Shown: in pieces, positions 1 through 6,782 of the stretch
Layout: each line of letters opens with the position of its first letter
Numbering within the stretch: position 1 is the stretch's first letter
From: Candidatus Poribacteria bacterium
GTDB taxonomy: Bacteria; Poribacteria; WGA-4E; WGA-3G
Length of the DNA stretch: 8,844 bases
Reading direction: 5' to 3'
NCBI GenBank assembly: GCA_009835515.1
Contig: VXXH01000002.1
Coordinates: 1-8,844, forward strand
Program-made: the position numbers and the translations under genes
Notes under the pieces: model-generated
Seen by the model: only the letters and a program-made list of their open reading frames with translations
Databases searched by the model: none
Told to the model about the DNA's origin: nothing

Positions 1-28
1 GGATTTAGTCTATTCCCAGACTAAATCC
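1..28. repeat. Perfect 10-bp stem hairpin at the window edge
   Basis: Bases 1-10 (GGATTTAGTC) pair exactly with 19-28 (GACTAAATCC) around the 8-nt loop TATTCCCA. Neither strand shows a T-run directly after the stem, so an intrinsic terminator is not supported. A dispersed palindromic element, or the edge of a larger repeat cut by the window, is more likely. The gene on the left side is not visible. Confidence 0.6.
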
Positions 29-55
29 GGTATTTCTGCGTATTTCAACAGAGTC

Positions 56-101
56 TTTCACGTATTTTCCTCACCCCGTAGGGGTGTTATGTCTATAGAA
101 C
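56..101 (+). repeat. Left inverted repeat of the RAYT unit
   Basis: This matches the reverse complement of 722-767 over 46 bp with one mismatch, and 39 bp (63-101) are identical. It contains the palindrome at 72-86 (6-bp stem, GTA loop) and the 8-bp palindrome TCTATAGA. Confidence 0.85.
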
Positions 102-121
102 ATTGGCTATTCAAGAGGCTG

Positions 122-136
122 CACCCCGTAGGGGTG
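122..136. repeat. Third copy of the CACCCCgtaGGGGTG palindrome
   Basis: This is the same 15-base hairpin as at 72-86, in the same orientation and exactly 50 bp further in. The similarity continues for a few bases (GCTATGT against GTTATGT) and then decays. The left end of the unit therefore has two direct copies and the right end one inverted copy, like small clusters of REP elements. Confidence 0.8.
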
Positions 137-179
137 CTATGTAAATAAAAAAGTCGCCTACTTACGCTCTGCCCTTAAA

Positions 180-734
180 TCATTCTTCAGATGGAAGATC
201 GGCAACTGAATCAAAAACGTACTTCATATCATACGCAACCCCAAAATGCTCCAAAAACGCAAGATATTCCTCACGAAATGTCCGTCGTGAATGATGTCTC
301 TCCTGATTTTCAATATATGCGGCAACCTTGGGTATCTGAGAATGGGAATAACTGAACGCACCAAATCCCGCTTGCCAGGCAAATTGTCCCGCAGTCCAGC
401 GTTTTTGATTGATAAAGCGCGTCGAATTGACTTTAATATCTTTCACTAAACCGGACAGGGCAGTATCTGGAGTCATACCAACTAAGATATGGATGTGATC
501 TGGCATTGAATTGATCTGGATCAATTTCTGTTTTTTATTCGTAAGGATGCCAGTGATATATTTATGAAGTTCGGCTTTGTGGCATTCGGGAATAAGTGCG
601 TGTCTACCTTTTACGGAAAACACTATATGTACATAGAGCTGCGTATAGTATTTGCCATGGGTTCTTGTGTTCCTCCAGGGTTTGCTATGTCTAACCTCAG
701 TTGTCATCTCTTTATAACGCAGTTCTATAGACAT
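180..734 (-). CDS. REP-associated / IS200-like Y1 transposase (HUH family)
   Basis: A 184-residue single-strand DNA transposase of the Y1 (TnpA/RAYT) family, PF01797 type. In this family a catalytic tyrosine cuts single-stranded DNA beside a hairpin and stays attached to the 5' end, using a metal held by an HUH pair. The HUH pair is visible as H80-I-H82 in 'MPDHIHIL', and the tyrosine as Y140 in 'AAYIENQERHH'. The usual first strand 'YVHIVFSVKGR' (34-44) and 'WQAGFGAFSYS' (120-130) are also present. The gene looks intact. The start is uncertain. ATG at 734 lies in the terminal repeat, so residues 1-4 would be encoded by it, with AGGGG inside the hairpin as the only ribosome site. ATG at 707 (175 residues, 'MTTEVRHSK') is an alternative that leaves the repeat non-coding. 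The C-terminal tail after about 165 is not recognised. Confidence 0.88.
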   Translation of the reverse strand: MSIELRYKEMTTEVRHSKPWRNTRTHGKYYTQLYVHIVFSVKGRHALIPECHKAELHKYITGILTNKKQKLIQINSMPDHIHILVGMTPDTALSGLVKDIKVNSTRFINQKRWTAGQFAWQAGFGAFSYSHSQIPKVAAYIENQERHHSRRTFREEYLAFLEHFGVAYDMKYVFDSVADLPSEE

Positions 735-767
735 AACACCCCTACGGGGTGAGGAAAATATGTGAAA
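722..767 (-). repeat. Right inverted repeat of the RAYT unit
   Basis: This is the inverted partner of 56-101. Its palindrome is at 737-751. On the minus strand the repeat contains the first available start codon of the transposase (732-734) directly after the GGGGTG arm of the hairpin. Confidence 0.85.
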
Positions 768-800
768 ACTTTTTCATACTTCTATAACTCATTAGATTTT

Positions 801-3743
801 CTATTTACGAGATAAGTTGTTTCCCGCTTCCGCAAGCGGGATCTGGAACATCCCGTGATGTCTGGTAACAATATAAAGTGTGTCGTTCTTAACGGCGAGT
901 GAGAGGACTTTATCTGGCACGTTTGGATAAATCTGTTCTGATGGTCTACGGTCATCCAGACGATAGACCCCTGCATCGCCAGCACCATAAACACTCGTGC
1001 CACCAACGGCAAATCTGTCTATGACGATACGCTCGCCTGCGGTATCGGTCAGGACACGCCAGTAGGCGCCGGTTTGTGAAGTTAAAATACCATTATCCGT
1101 TGCGACGTAAGCCGTTGAATCGACAAAGACGATCTCCTTGAACTGGGTAAAACGCAGGGGCAGGCTGGGTGTAATGTCCCGCCAACTGTTTCCGCCATCA
1201 AGCGACTGAAATAGCCTGCCATCTCGCTTACCGACGTAGACGGTTTCCGCTGAGACCGCCAATTTGAACCCGTTTTTTGAACCGTCATCAGACCGTTTTC
1301 CAGTATCTATTAAACCGGTATTTTTCCATTCGGAGTCACCCGGTTTCCATTTGAAGAGTTTTCGCTTGTATTCCACATAGAATGTATCACCGCTGACTGC
1401 AAACGCGCCTGCTTTCCCATAGTTTTCATAAAAGGACAAATCACTCATCAATTTACGGTCCTTTTCAGGATCACCAGAAAACGACATTCCCTGTGCTACT
1501 GCAATCTCTTTTAGCACCGCAGGAGACAAATTTCCCCCACCAAAACTGGGTACGCCTTGAACAGGGATAAACGTATTACCACCAGACAAATGGAAGATAC
1601 GGAGGTTGTCTCGGCCGGACTCAATACCATAAAAAATGTTGTCAACACTCACAAACTTTGAATCAGGCTCAAAGTCGCTGTTAGATGGTTCTCTTTTTGA
1701 TGGTTCAGATGCTCGTTCGGCGTAATCAACTGGAACGGGTGTCCAAGATTCACCGTCATCAGCAGATTGAACCATATTGCCGTTAGCATGTACATAGAGG
1801 CTATCATCGAATACCACGAGATCTCGTGCTCCGGTGCCGACGATGCCGTCCATAAAATGATGCCACGATTCACCGCCGTCGGTCGTGCGATAGACCCCCG
1901 AGTTTCCGGATTTGTAAAAGGTATTTTCGTCGCGTGCTATATAGGCATAGAAATTCACATCCAATCCCAGATCGGTCCAAGTCACCCCGCTATTGGTTGA
2001 ACGAAATAGCCTGAGACCGCGCGCTAAGATCGTTTTGCTTCCAACTGCCATGCTTATTCCCGCTGCTGATACGAAGCCGTAGCGTTCGTCTTTAGGCGTT
2101 ATCTCAGTCCACGATGTTCCAAGATCGTTTGATTTGAAAATTCTGCCTACATGTTGTGAGAGACCAAGTCGCACTCGCTCCTCAACTTTGCGACCTATTC
2201 CGACATAGAGATTATCTTCAAAAACCACCAAGTCGTGTACGGCTCTGGTTGTATCTACCGGCAACAGTTCCCAAACATCGGTGTTGAGCCGGTAAAGCCC
2301 TCTGTCTGTACCCGCAAAAACCGTGTTTCCAATTGCAGCAAGTTTGTAAACCTTTCTGCCTGTCAATCCATTGTTCACGGGTGTCCAATGCTTTCCAGCA
2401 TCGGTAGATCGGAAAACGCCTCTATCCAAAAGGGCGACATACATCGTAGCACGCTCGTGTGCGCTGCGTCTACCTGCTGTATCTATTACAATGAGTTCAG
2501 TAGCGTACCCTTCGGGTCGTGCACCTAATGCGTTCCACGTCTCGCCATTATCGGTTGAAACCAATAGTTCATTGGCAGCGACGATATAGAGGGTGCCTGC
2601 ATGCTCTGCCATAGGCATACGGAGTTGCTCAATTGAGATATCAACATTTACGGGTGTCCAGACAGTCGCATCCGCTGTTAACCTGTAGAGACTTATTGAC
2701 GAATTAAGGTAGAGTGTTTTGTTAAAAGTCTCAAAGATGTCAAGCACGACCCCGCTTGGCGGTCCGCTCATCTGTGTCCACGGCGCAGTCGAGAATGTTG
2801 CAGGCAACTCTGCCGTTGTCGGGGACACGACAGCGGTCTCAGAAGTCCGTAAGTCGGTTCCGATGTTTTTAGTAGGGGTAGCAGCACGCCCAATCTGATT
2901 TCGGACAGCCGGTTTGGAAAGCAGATGAAGCGTGATAGGCGCGTCAACGATTTCAACCGTCGGTTCAGATTCTGCTTCAAAACTATATGGCTGCTGGAAG
3001 CGCGCGAGATACTGATTATGTGCACCGAGCATCAAAACTATCAAAAGCACAGCCGCGCCAAAAGCCGCCCACGGTAGCAACGGTTTCCCGACCTGCGGCG
3101 GTGTCAGTTTCAGATCGGTGACTTGCCGCATGATGTTCTCTGTGAGTCCCACGGATAATTGGAAATTCCCAAGCACCTCACGGACTAAGGATTCTTCGTT
3201 CTGTGACCGTAAACGTTTTCTTGCGCGTTGGAGCCGACTCTTGATTGTGTTCGCGGAAACACCTAAGAAGTTGCCAATCTCTTTCGCCGTCATCTCGCCG
3301 AGATAGTGGAGCGTTACGACGGTACGTTCACTTTCGGGTAGTTTTTTCAGTAGTTCCTTAACGATTTCGTAGCGACGTTCCGCGGCTTCTATTTCTCGTT
3401 GTTCGGATATATAAAGTTTATAAGAAGATTTGTCTACCTCTGTCGGGGATGTTTTTTCCAGTGATAGCATTGTCGGCTTTTTATTTTTGAACCACCGAAT
3501 ACACATCCGATTCGTAATTACATATAACCACCCTGCAAACTGGTTCGGGTTTTGGAGTGTCGTGAGTTTTTTGTGGACTTGGAGGAAGGTATCTTGTGTA
3601 ATCTCTTCAGCAACATGAAAATCGCCAACTTTCCGCCATGCGAGGGCGTGGACACCCTTTTGGTATTTTCGGACCAAAGCAGTGAACGCCGCCTCATCAC
3701 CTGCTAAGGTTCTGTAAATTAATTGAACATCATTTTCTACCAT
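801..3743 (-). CDS. ECF-type sigma factor fused through a membrane helix to an Asp-box beta-propeller
   Basis: A 980-residue protein, about five times the usual ECF length. Residues 1-95 form sigma region 2 (core-binding 'EEITQDTFLQVHKKL' at 46-60, then 'FAGWLYVITNRMCIRWF'). Residues 120-179 form region 4 with its helix-turn-helix ('MTAKEIGNFLGVSANTIKSR' at 151-170). A single hydrophobic helix follows at 221-241. After a Ser/Thr/Pro-rich linker (about 285-320) the rest carries BNR/Asp-box repeats: STDNGETW 396, STDAGKHW 446, SNDLGTSW 538, STNSGVTW 582, TTDGGESW 620, SADDGESW 660, SLDGGNSW 847, and a degenerate one near 889. The expected topology is sigma domains in the cytoplasm and propeller outside. 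The start at 3743 has GGAG 7 nt upstream and overlaps the preceding gene by 14 bp, suggesting translational coupling. No separate anti-sigma gene is seen. The propeller's ligand is unknown, and no gene symbol is justified. Confidence 0.9.
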   Translation of the reverse strand: MVENDVQLIYRTLAGDEAAFTALVRKYQKGVHALAWRKVGDFHVAEEITQDTFLQVHKKLTTLQNPNQFAGWLYVITNRMCIRWFKNKKPTMLSLEKTSPTEVDKSSYKLYISEQREIEAAERRYEIVKELLKKLPESERTVVTLHYLGEMTAKEIGNFLGVSANTIKSRLQRARKRLRSQNEESLVREVLGNFQLSVGLTENIMRQVTDLKLTPPQVGKPLLPWAAFGAAVLLIVLMLGAHNQYLARFQQPYSFEAESEPTVEIVDAPITLHLLSKPAVRNQIGRAATPTKNIGTDLRTSETAVVSPTTAELPATFSTAPWTQMSGPPSGVVLDIFETFNKTLYLNSSISLYRLTADATVWTPVNVDISIEQLRMPMAEHAGTLYIVAANELLVSTDNGETWNALGARPEGYATELIVIDTAGRRSAHERATMYVALLDRGVFRSTDAGKHWTPVNNGLTGRKVYKLAAIGNTVFAGTDRGLYRLNTDVWELLPVDTTRAVHDLVVFEDNLYVGIGRKVEERVRLGLSQHVGRIFKSNDLGTSWTEITPKDERYGFVSAAGISMAVGSKTILARGLRLFRSTNSGVTWTDLGLDVNFYAYIARDENTFYKSGNSGVYRTTDGGESWHHFMDGIVGTGARDLVVFDDSLYVHANGNMVQSADDGESWTPVPVDYAERASEPSKREPSNSDFEPDSKFVSVDNIFYGIESGRDNLRIFHLSGGNTFIPVQGVPSFGGGNLSPAVLKEIAVAQGMSFSGDPEKDRKLMSDLSFYENYGKAGAFAVSGDTFYVEYKRKLFKWKPGDSEWKNTGLIDTGKRSDDGSKNGFKLAVSAETVYVGKRDGRLFQSLDGGNSWRDITPSLPLRFTQFKEIVFVDSTAYVATDNGILTSQTGAYWRVLTDTAGERIVIDRFAVGGTSVYGAGDAGVYRLDDRRPSEQIYPNVPDKVLSLAVKNDTLYIVTRHHGMFQIPLAEAGNNLSRK

Positions 3744-4746
3744 CGCGATTCTCCATTTTCAGTTCTCCCCATGTCGTGGTTAGTAACGCCGGTTGCGGCG
3801 ATACCGGCAAGGTATACGCGGGATCGAACCAATCGGCTCCAAAATTCCGCTTAATGCGTGTTAATTGCGTCCGAACGCCACTGTCCACATCAACTTTGAA
3901 GATTTGTAGATTCTCATTAATTTCCTGTGTATAAAGGACTTCTTCTCCATTTGGCGATAATGTGGGCGCCATTGCCCTAGGCCCCGCTTCATCAACAATT
4001 TGCCGGAGACCGGTGCCATCACGGTTGATAATGTAGATTGTCAACTTGTCCAGCCATGCGTCGGGCACATGTTCACCCGCTGCGAGCGGCGGCAGTGGAT
4101 TGTTATTCCAAGAAAAGGCAAGTTTGTCCCCCGCAGCAGACCAAGATGGAAAGGATTGTCCCCCCCTCTCTTTCACAGGCAGAAGATGTTCCCGTTCCCC
4201 TGTACGGATGTTGATAAGTGCAAGTCGTCCATCTTGACCAGGACCACCCACAGAACAAGCAATTTCTGTTCTATCTGGTGCCCATGCGGGATACAGCGCA
4301 TTCACGAAGGACTCCTCTTTTTGTTTACCTAAGGTGGCAACGTAGATAATGGATGCACGAAGGTCATGCGCCTTGTGCATGTAAGCGATCTGTTTACCAT
4401 CGGGTGCCCACGTCGGATAGTATCTATAAACGAATTTTTTGAAGACGCGTCGGACGTTAGCCCCATCTGGCTTCATCAGATAGAGGTCTCGGACACCATC
4501 GCGATCAGAGACGAAAAGAATCTCCTCACCGGTGGGGGACCAGACAGCCTGAAGATCCTCTGCGTGATGTTGTGTGAGGTTCACCTGTTCAGAGCCGTCT
4601 GGGTTCATCATGTAGATCTCTCGATTGCCGTCCCGTGTGGAGGTGAACAGGATTTTCGGCGTTGTCGGTGCTTTGGCAAAAAGGGCACACATCGTTCCAC
4701 ATATCAGCATCAAAAGCGTGATAGAAAAAATCGACTTTAGTCTCAT
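3730..4746 (-). CDS. Secreted PD40/TolB-like beta-propeller protein
   Basis: A 338-residue exported protein. 'MRLKSIFSITLLMLICGTMC' begins a signal peptide with a likely signal peptidase I site after 'FAKA' (residue 26). The rest is made of WD40-like PD40 blades of the TolB C-terminal type: 'LFTSTRDGNREIYMMNPDG' at 33-51, 'WSPTGEEILFVSDRDG' at 69-84, 'TWAPDGKQIAY' at 112-122, 'AWAPDRTEIA' at 154-163, 'SWSAAGDKLAFSW' at 201-213 and 'TLSPNGEEVLYT' at 262-273. The tail reads 'DWFDP' then 'LLTTTWGELK'. The open frame extends to an ATG at 4821, but ATG 4746 is chosen because GGAG lies 8 nt before it and the signal peptide starts there. The gene ends inside the start of the sigma gene (14-bp overlap), so the two are almost certainly co-transcribed. 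A role as periplasmic partner of the sigma/propeller sensor is inference. True TolB would normally sit in a tol-pal cluster, which is absent. The 149-nt upstream gap shows no convincing promoter. Confidence 0.85.
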   Translation of the reverse strand: MRLKSIFSITLLMLICGTMCALFAKAPTTPKILFTSTRDGNREIYMMNPDGSEQVNLTQHHAEDLQAVWSPTGEEILFVSDRDGVRDLYLMKPDGANVRRVFKKFVYRYYPTWAPDGKQIAYMHKAHDLRASIIYVATLGKQKEESFVNALYPAWAPDRTEIACSVGGPGQDGRLALINIRTGEREHLLPVKERGGQSFPSWSAAGDKLAFSWNNNPLPPLAAGEHVPDAWLDKLTIYIINRDGTGLRQIVDEAGPRAMAPTLSPNGEEVLYTQEINENLQIFKVDVDSGVRTQLTRIKRNFGADWFDPAYTLPVSPQPALLTTTWGELKMENRDGRK

Positions 4747-4895
4747 ACGTATTTCTCCGATTTGTAATTTTAGGACAAATGCTTCAAAGCCGTTATTATG
4801 TCGCGCGTGTCGGAATAGCATTACTACCCAATTATTAAAGAGACTTTTTTTTCGAGGAAAAGGTGCATAATTTGAAGAGAAAAATTAACCGAGTA

Positions 4896-6371
4896 TCATT
4901 TTTGTTGGACGGTATAAGAAATATCATCAAAATAGATATCGACAAAATGTCCACCGCGCTGGAATGAGAGCATCCCGAAGCGATCAAAAATGGTACCCCC
5001 TGCGCGAGCATCGGGTTTGAGATTCAGCGAGATTGTTTCGTCATCGAAGGTAACAATCATCTGCCCGTGTCCATTGTTGGCATCCGGTGCGTAGGCGAGT
5101 CGCCACTGATACGATGTGCGGGAAGGTTTAATCACGGGTCCCGTCTTCATGATCTCGTACTGACTTTCAGCGTTGGCGTAGACAGGACGGAAGTAATGCC
5201 CGATACGACTGGGTCCCTCGACCATGATACCGACAAAATTCTTCGGTGGGGCACCGATATAGGTTTCGGAATTGAACCAACCGATAAGCACGGCACTGTC
5301 AGCACTTGCCCGAAGCATTGCGATTTTTCCTGATGCCTCAAGCGTATTGTCCATCGTTAGATGACCGATCCGATCGGCATAATACCCTGCCTGTTCAGGT
5401 TTCCTCTCATCTGCGCGCCAAATCAGCCCGCCAATTTCGCCGAGTGTTCCACCGGCGTGGTTCGTTTCGCGCCATCCGAAGTTATGGTAGGGTCGGATTT
5501 CGCGATCATCAAATGTGACGCGGTTGCCGTTCTCTTCCCAACCCGGATCGTCGGTGAAATCGTAGATTTTTCCGTCAATGCTCAGGTCATCGAGATAGAC
5601 GTTCATCCCCTTCCCTGCAATCTGCATGTTCACCATGCCGAAGCGATTGAAAGTGGCACCGTCGGTTTTGTGTCTGGGTGCCAGTGGTACCGTATAGGTA
5701 TTGCCATCCATCAGAAAAGTGATCTCACCGTTACCAGCAGCACCATTTGGGTCGTAGGTCAGCGACCATGTGTGCACTGTGCCGTCCGCCTGCTCTGGTG
5801 GCGTTTTCGTTGTCTGATAGCGCTCCCCTTCAAAGGTTGCGCCGCTTCCGGTCAGATAATTTTGCGTCCCGTATTCAAAGAACACCCAGTATTTTCCGCC
5901 GTTGCCGTCCAATCGGAACGCCAGCGAATTGGGGGTTCTCCAACCGCTTGAATCCGTATTGAACCAGCCAATCAGCATCCCGCTACTGCCATCTGCTTCG
6001 GTAACAGTGAATTTGCCGGATGCTGTGAAATGGTCGTTGAGCGTTTTTGTGGGGATACTGGTGGCGTAAGTCGCTGGTGTCAGTGAACGCGAGATGCGTC
6101 CGCCGATCTCGCCGAGGGTCTTACCGCCTGCATAATTTGTGCGACTGTAGCCGAAGTTTTGCACAACGGTTCGAGCGTGTTTTTCGGCAGTCCGGTTGCC
6201 TCTGCCTTCCCAGTTTGGATCGACACTGAAATTCTCAAACCGGTCAGCAGTTGCTTGCGGCGTAAACATAATTGATACCAGAATTATTACCAGCGGCACT
6301 GTTGTCAGTCGTCTGTTTTTAGTTATGGGTTGTCTGAATCTCGGATTACGCGGATTTTTGTGCTGTCGCAT
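4896..6371 (-). CDS. Secreted protein with two tandem LamG-like (concanavalin-fold) domains
   Basis: A 491-residue protein with an N-terminal hydrophobic segment ('VPLVIILVSIMF' at 25-36) and a likely cleavage after 'PQATA' (39-43). The mature part is an internal duplication, copy A about 45-265 and copy B about 270-489. Shared signatures recur in the same order: 'NFGYSRTNYAGGKTLGEIGG' (72-91) against 'NFGWRETNHAGGTLGEIGG' (297-315), 'ASGK' (117, 346), 'LIGWFN' (133, 362), 'FNRFGM' (241) against 'FDRFGM' (462), and 'VYLDDLSI' against 'IYFDDISY' at the copy ends. The fold assignment is by pattern (LamG/laminin-like jelly roll, often a sugar- or surface-binding module), and the ligand is unknown. 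The start is uncertain: ATG 6371 has no good ribosome site, an in-frame stop lies just upstream, and residues 3-24 are encoded by sequence that looks like an intergenic repeat. GTG at residue 25 is an alternative but would shorten the signal peptide. A sigma-70-like promoter lies at 6602-6630. Confidence 0.75.
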   Translation of the reverse strand: MRQHKNPRNPRFRQPITKNRRLTTVPLVIILVSIMFTPQATADRFENFSVDPNWEGRGNRTAEKHARTVVQNFGYSRTNYAGGKTLGEIGGRISRSLTPATYATSIPTKTLNDHFTASGKFTVTEADGSSGMLIGWFNTDSSGWRTPNSLAFRLDGNGGKYWVFFEYGTQNYLTGSGATFEGERYQTTKTPPEQADGTVHTWSLTYDPNGAAGNGEITFLMDGNTYTVPLAPRHKTDGATFNRFGMVNMQIAGKGMNVYLDDLSIDGKIYDFTDDPGWEENGNRVTFDDREIRPYHNFGWRETNHAGGTLGEIGGLIWRADERKPEQAGYYADRIGHLTMDNTLEASGKIAMLRASADSAVLIGWFNSETYIGAPPKNFVGIMVEGPSRIGHYFRPVYANAESQYEIMKTGPVIKPSRTSYQWRLAYAPDANNGHGQMIVTFDDETISLNLKPDARAGGTIFDRFGMLSFQRGGHFVDIYFDDISYTVQQK

Positions 6372-6470
6372 CTTCAGTTTGGGTTATGTAGTCCTGTTCA
6401 TTTTATTTCTAATGCCGGTAAGTTGTTAATAATATCTACGGTCTCCAAACTCACTGTGATGACTTTGCCG

Positions 6471-6498
6471 ATTATATGAAACCTCATTCGACGGGCAA
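6471..6498 (-). promoter_or_regulatory. Possible secondary promoter for the LamG gene
   Basis: On the minus strand TTGCCC (6498-6493) is followed after 16 bp by TATAAT (6476-6471). The -35 element is only a 4/6 match and is the arm of a hairpin, so this is a weak candidate. The predicted start would be about 95 nt before ATG 6371. The second repeat copy (TATAAT at 6570-6565) lacks a matching -35. Confidence 0.3.
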
Positions 6499-6508
6499 TG
6501 AATTGCCC
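6493..6508. repeat. GGGCAAT-GA-ATTGCCC hairpin preceded by GTAG on the minus strand
   Basis: A perfect 7-bp stem with a 2-nt loop. Read on the minus strand the stem is directly preceded by GTAGTA, so a GTAG tetranucleotide sits at the 5' foot, as in REP elements recognised by RAYTs. The same foot precedes the hairpins at 6897-6952. Confidence 0.7.
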
Positions 6509-6601
6509 TACTACGAACTGTTCGCTTGTAGTAACGCGAGGCATCCCACGTCCCGAAATTACCGATTATATGAAACCTCATTCGGAAACCGTTAGTTTTG
6601 C

Positions 6602-6630
6602 ATTATATAGGGGTTAAGGGAGAGAGACAA
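6602..6630 (-). promoter_or_regulatory. Sigma-70-type promoter, likely for the LamG gene
   Basis: The minus strand has TTGTCT (6630-6625, 4/6 to TTGACA), a 17-bp spacer, and a perfect TATAAT (6607-6602). Transcription would start near 6595, giving a leader of about 225 nt before ATG 6371. It begins immediately after the T-tract at 6656-6646, so the upstream RNA and the LamG gene appear to be separate units. Confidence 0.55.
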
Positions 6631-6645
6631 GCGAAATTTTGTTGG

Positions 6646-6677
6646 AAAAGAAAAAAGGGACCGGAAGCGATGTTCCT
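6646..6677 (-). terminator. Rho-independent terminator at the end of the small RNA
   Basis: The 3' arm AGGAAC...GCTTCCGG-T-CCC is followed at once by TTTTTTCTTTT (6656-6646) on the minus strand. The 5' arm lies 60 nt away at 6761-6738, so the terminator stem is also the closing helix of the RNA. On the plus strand the stem is followed by AAGGAGG and no T-run, so the signal works in one direction only. Confidence 0.6.
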
Positions 6678-6772
6678 AAAAGGTTTCAGGGATTCCAACC
6701 TAACGCATGCAACATAGGCTTGCAAACCACGCTCTTCAGGAACTATGCTTCCGGCTTACCCAAGGAGGCTTA
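6650..6772 (-). ncRNA. Candidate sigma-54-driven structured small RNA
   Basis: About 120 nt, not assigned to a known RNA family. It is predicted from three signals that agree on strand and spacing: a sigma-54 promoter 12 nt upstream, a long closing helix, and a terminal T-tract. The helix pairs 6761-6759 (GGG) with 6659-6657 (CCC), 6754-6747 (CCGGAAGC) with 6668-6661 (GCTTCCGG), and 6743-6738 (GTTCCT) with 6677-6672 (AGGAAC). A 3x3 internal loop separates the last two. The 60-nt head (6737-6678) can form smaller pairings, such as GGTTT with AAACC (6729-6725 with 6685-6681) and GCAA with TTGC. The predicted 5' tail, 6772-6762, is unpaired and contains CCUCCUU, complementary to Shine-Dalgarno sequences. 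The only ORF in it is nine codons (from ATG within CTATGTTG) without a ribosome site. Alternatives are a plus-strand leader, or an attenuator for the LamG gene about 280 nt beyond the T-tract. Confidence 0.55.
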
Positions 6773-6782
6773 TTTGTGTATG

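Larger units (their letters stand above)
56..767 (-). mobile_element. RAYT/IS200-like unit bounded by inverted palindromic repeats
   Basis: A 712-bp unit holds one Y1 transposase gene between two oppositely oriented copies of a 46-bp repeat, 56-101 and 722-767, with a single mismatch (base 62 against 761). Each copy contains the palindrome CACCCCgtaGGGGTG, and a third copy of the palindrome lies at 122-136 inside the left end. Ordinary IS200/IS605 elements have subterminal hairpins and no long terminal inverted repeats. A transposase flanked by inverted copies of a palindrome is the arrangement described for REP-associated tyrosine transposases (RAYTs). The unit sits 33 bp past the stop of the sigma-factor gene, so insertion did not break a visible gene. 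No accessory TnpB/IscB gene is present. The exact ends are inferred from the extent of the inverted repeat. Confidence 0.7.
6468..6584. repeat. 23-bp direct repeat pair flanking a 71-nt palindromic insert
   Basis: Bases 6468-6490 and 6562-6584 are identical over 23 bp (beginning CCGATTATATG, ending CCTCATTCG), with two more matching bases upstream after one mismatch. The period is 94 bp. The spacer holds the hairpin at 6493-6508 and a second nested one around CGAACtGTTCG (6513-6523). On the minus strand each repeat copy contains TATAAT. This could be a segmental duplication or a long target duplication around a small non-autonomous element. Confidence 0.8.

Noticed and set aside
823..840. CCCGCTT-CCGC-AAGCGGG hairpin as terminator of the sigma gene
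   Set aside because: It lies within the last coding residues and has no T-run after it on the minus strand.
913..930. CTGGCACG on the plus strand resembling a sigma-54 -24 element
   Set aside because: There is no GC at the -12 position, and it lies inside the sigma-factor coding region.
4000..4740. Plus-strand ORFs opposite the PD40 gene
   Set aside because: They are antisense shadows of a gene with clear blade motifs.
4747..4821. Longer N-terminus (25 extra residues) for the PD40 protein
   Set aside because: It has no clear ribosome site, and it would bury the signal peptide behind a basic leader. ATG 4746 has a good ribosome site.
6678..6700. T-arm-like string GGTTGGAATCC on the minus strand, suggesting a tRNA-like or Y-RNA module
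   Set aside because: Only two stem pairs form around the 7-nt loop, and the conserved C of TTC is G. No acceptor, D or anticodon arms fit.
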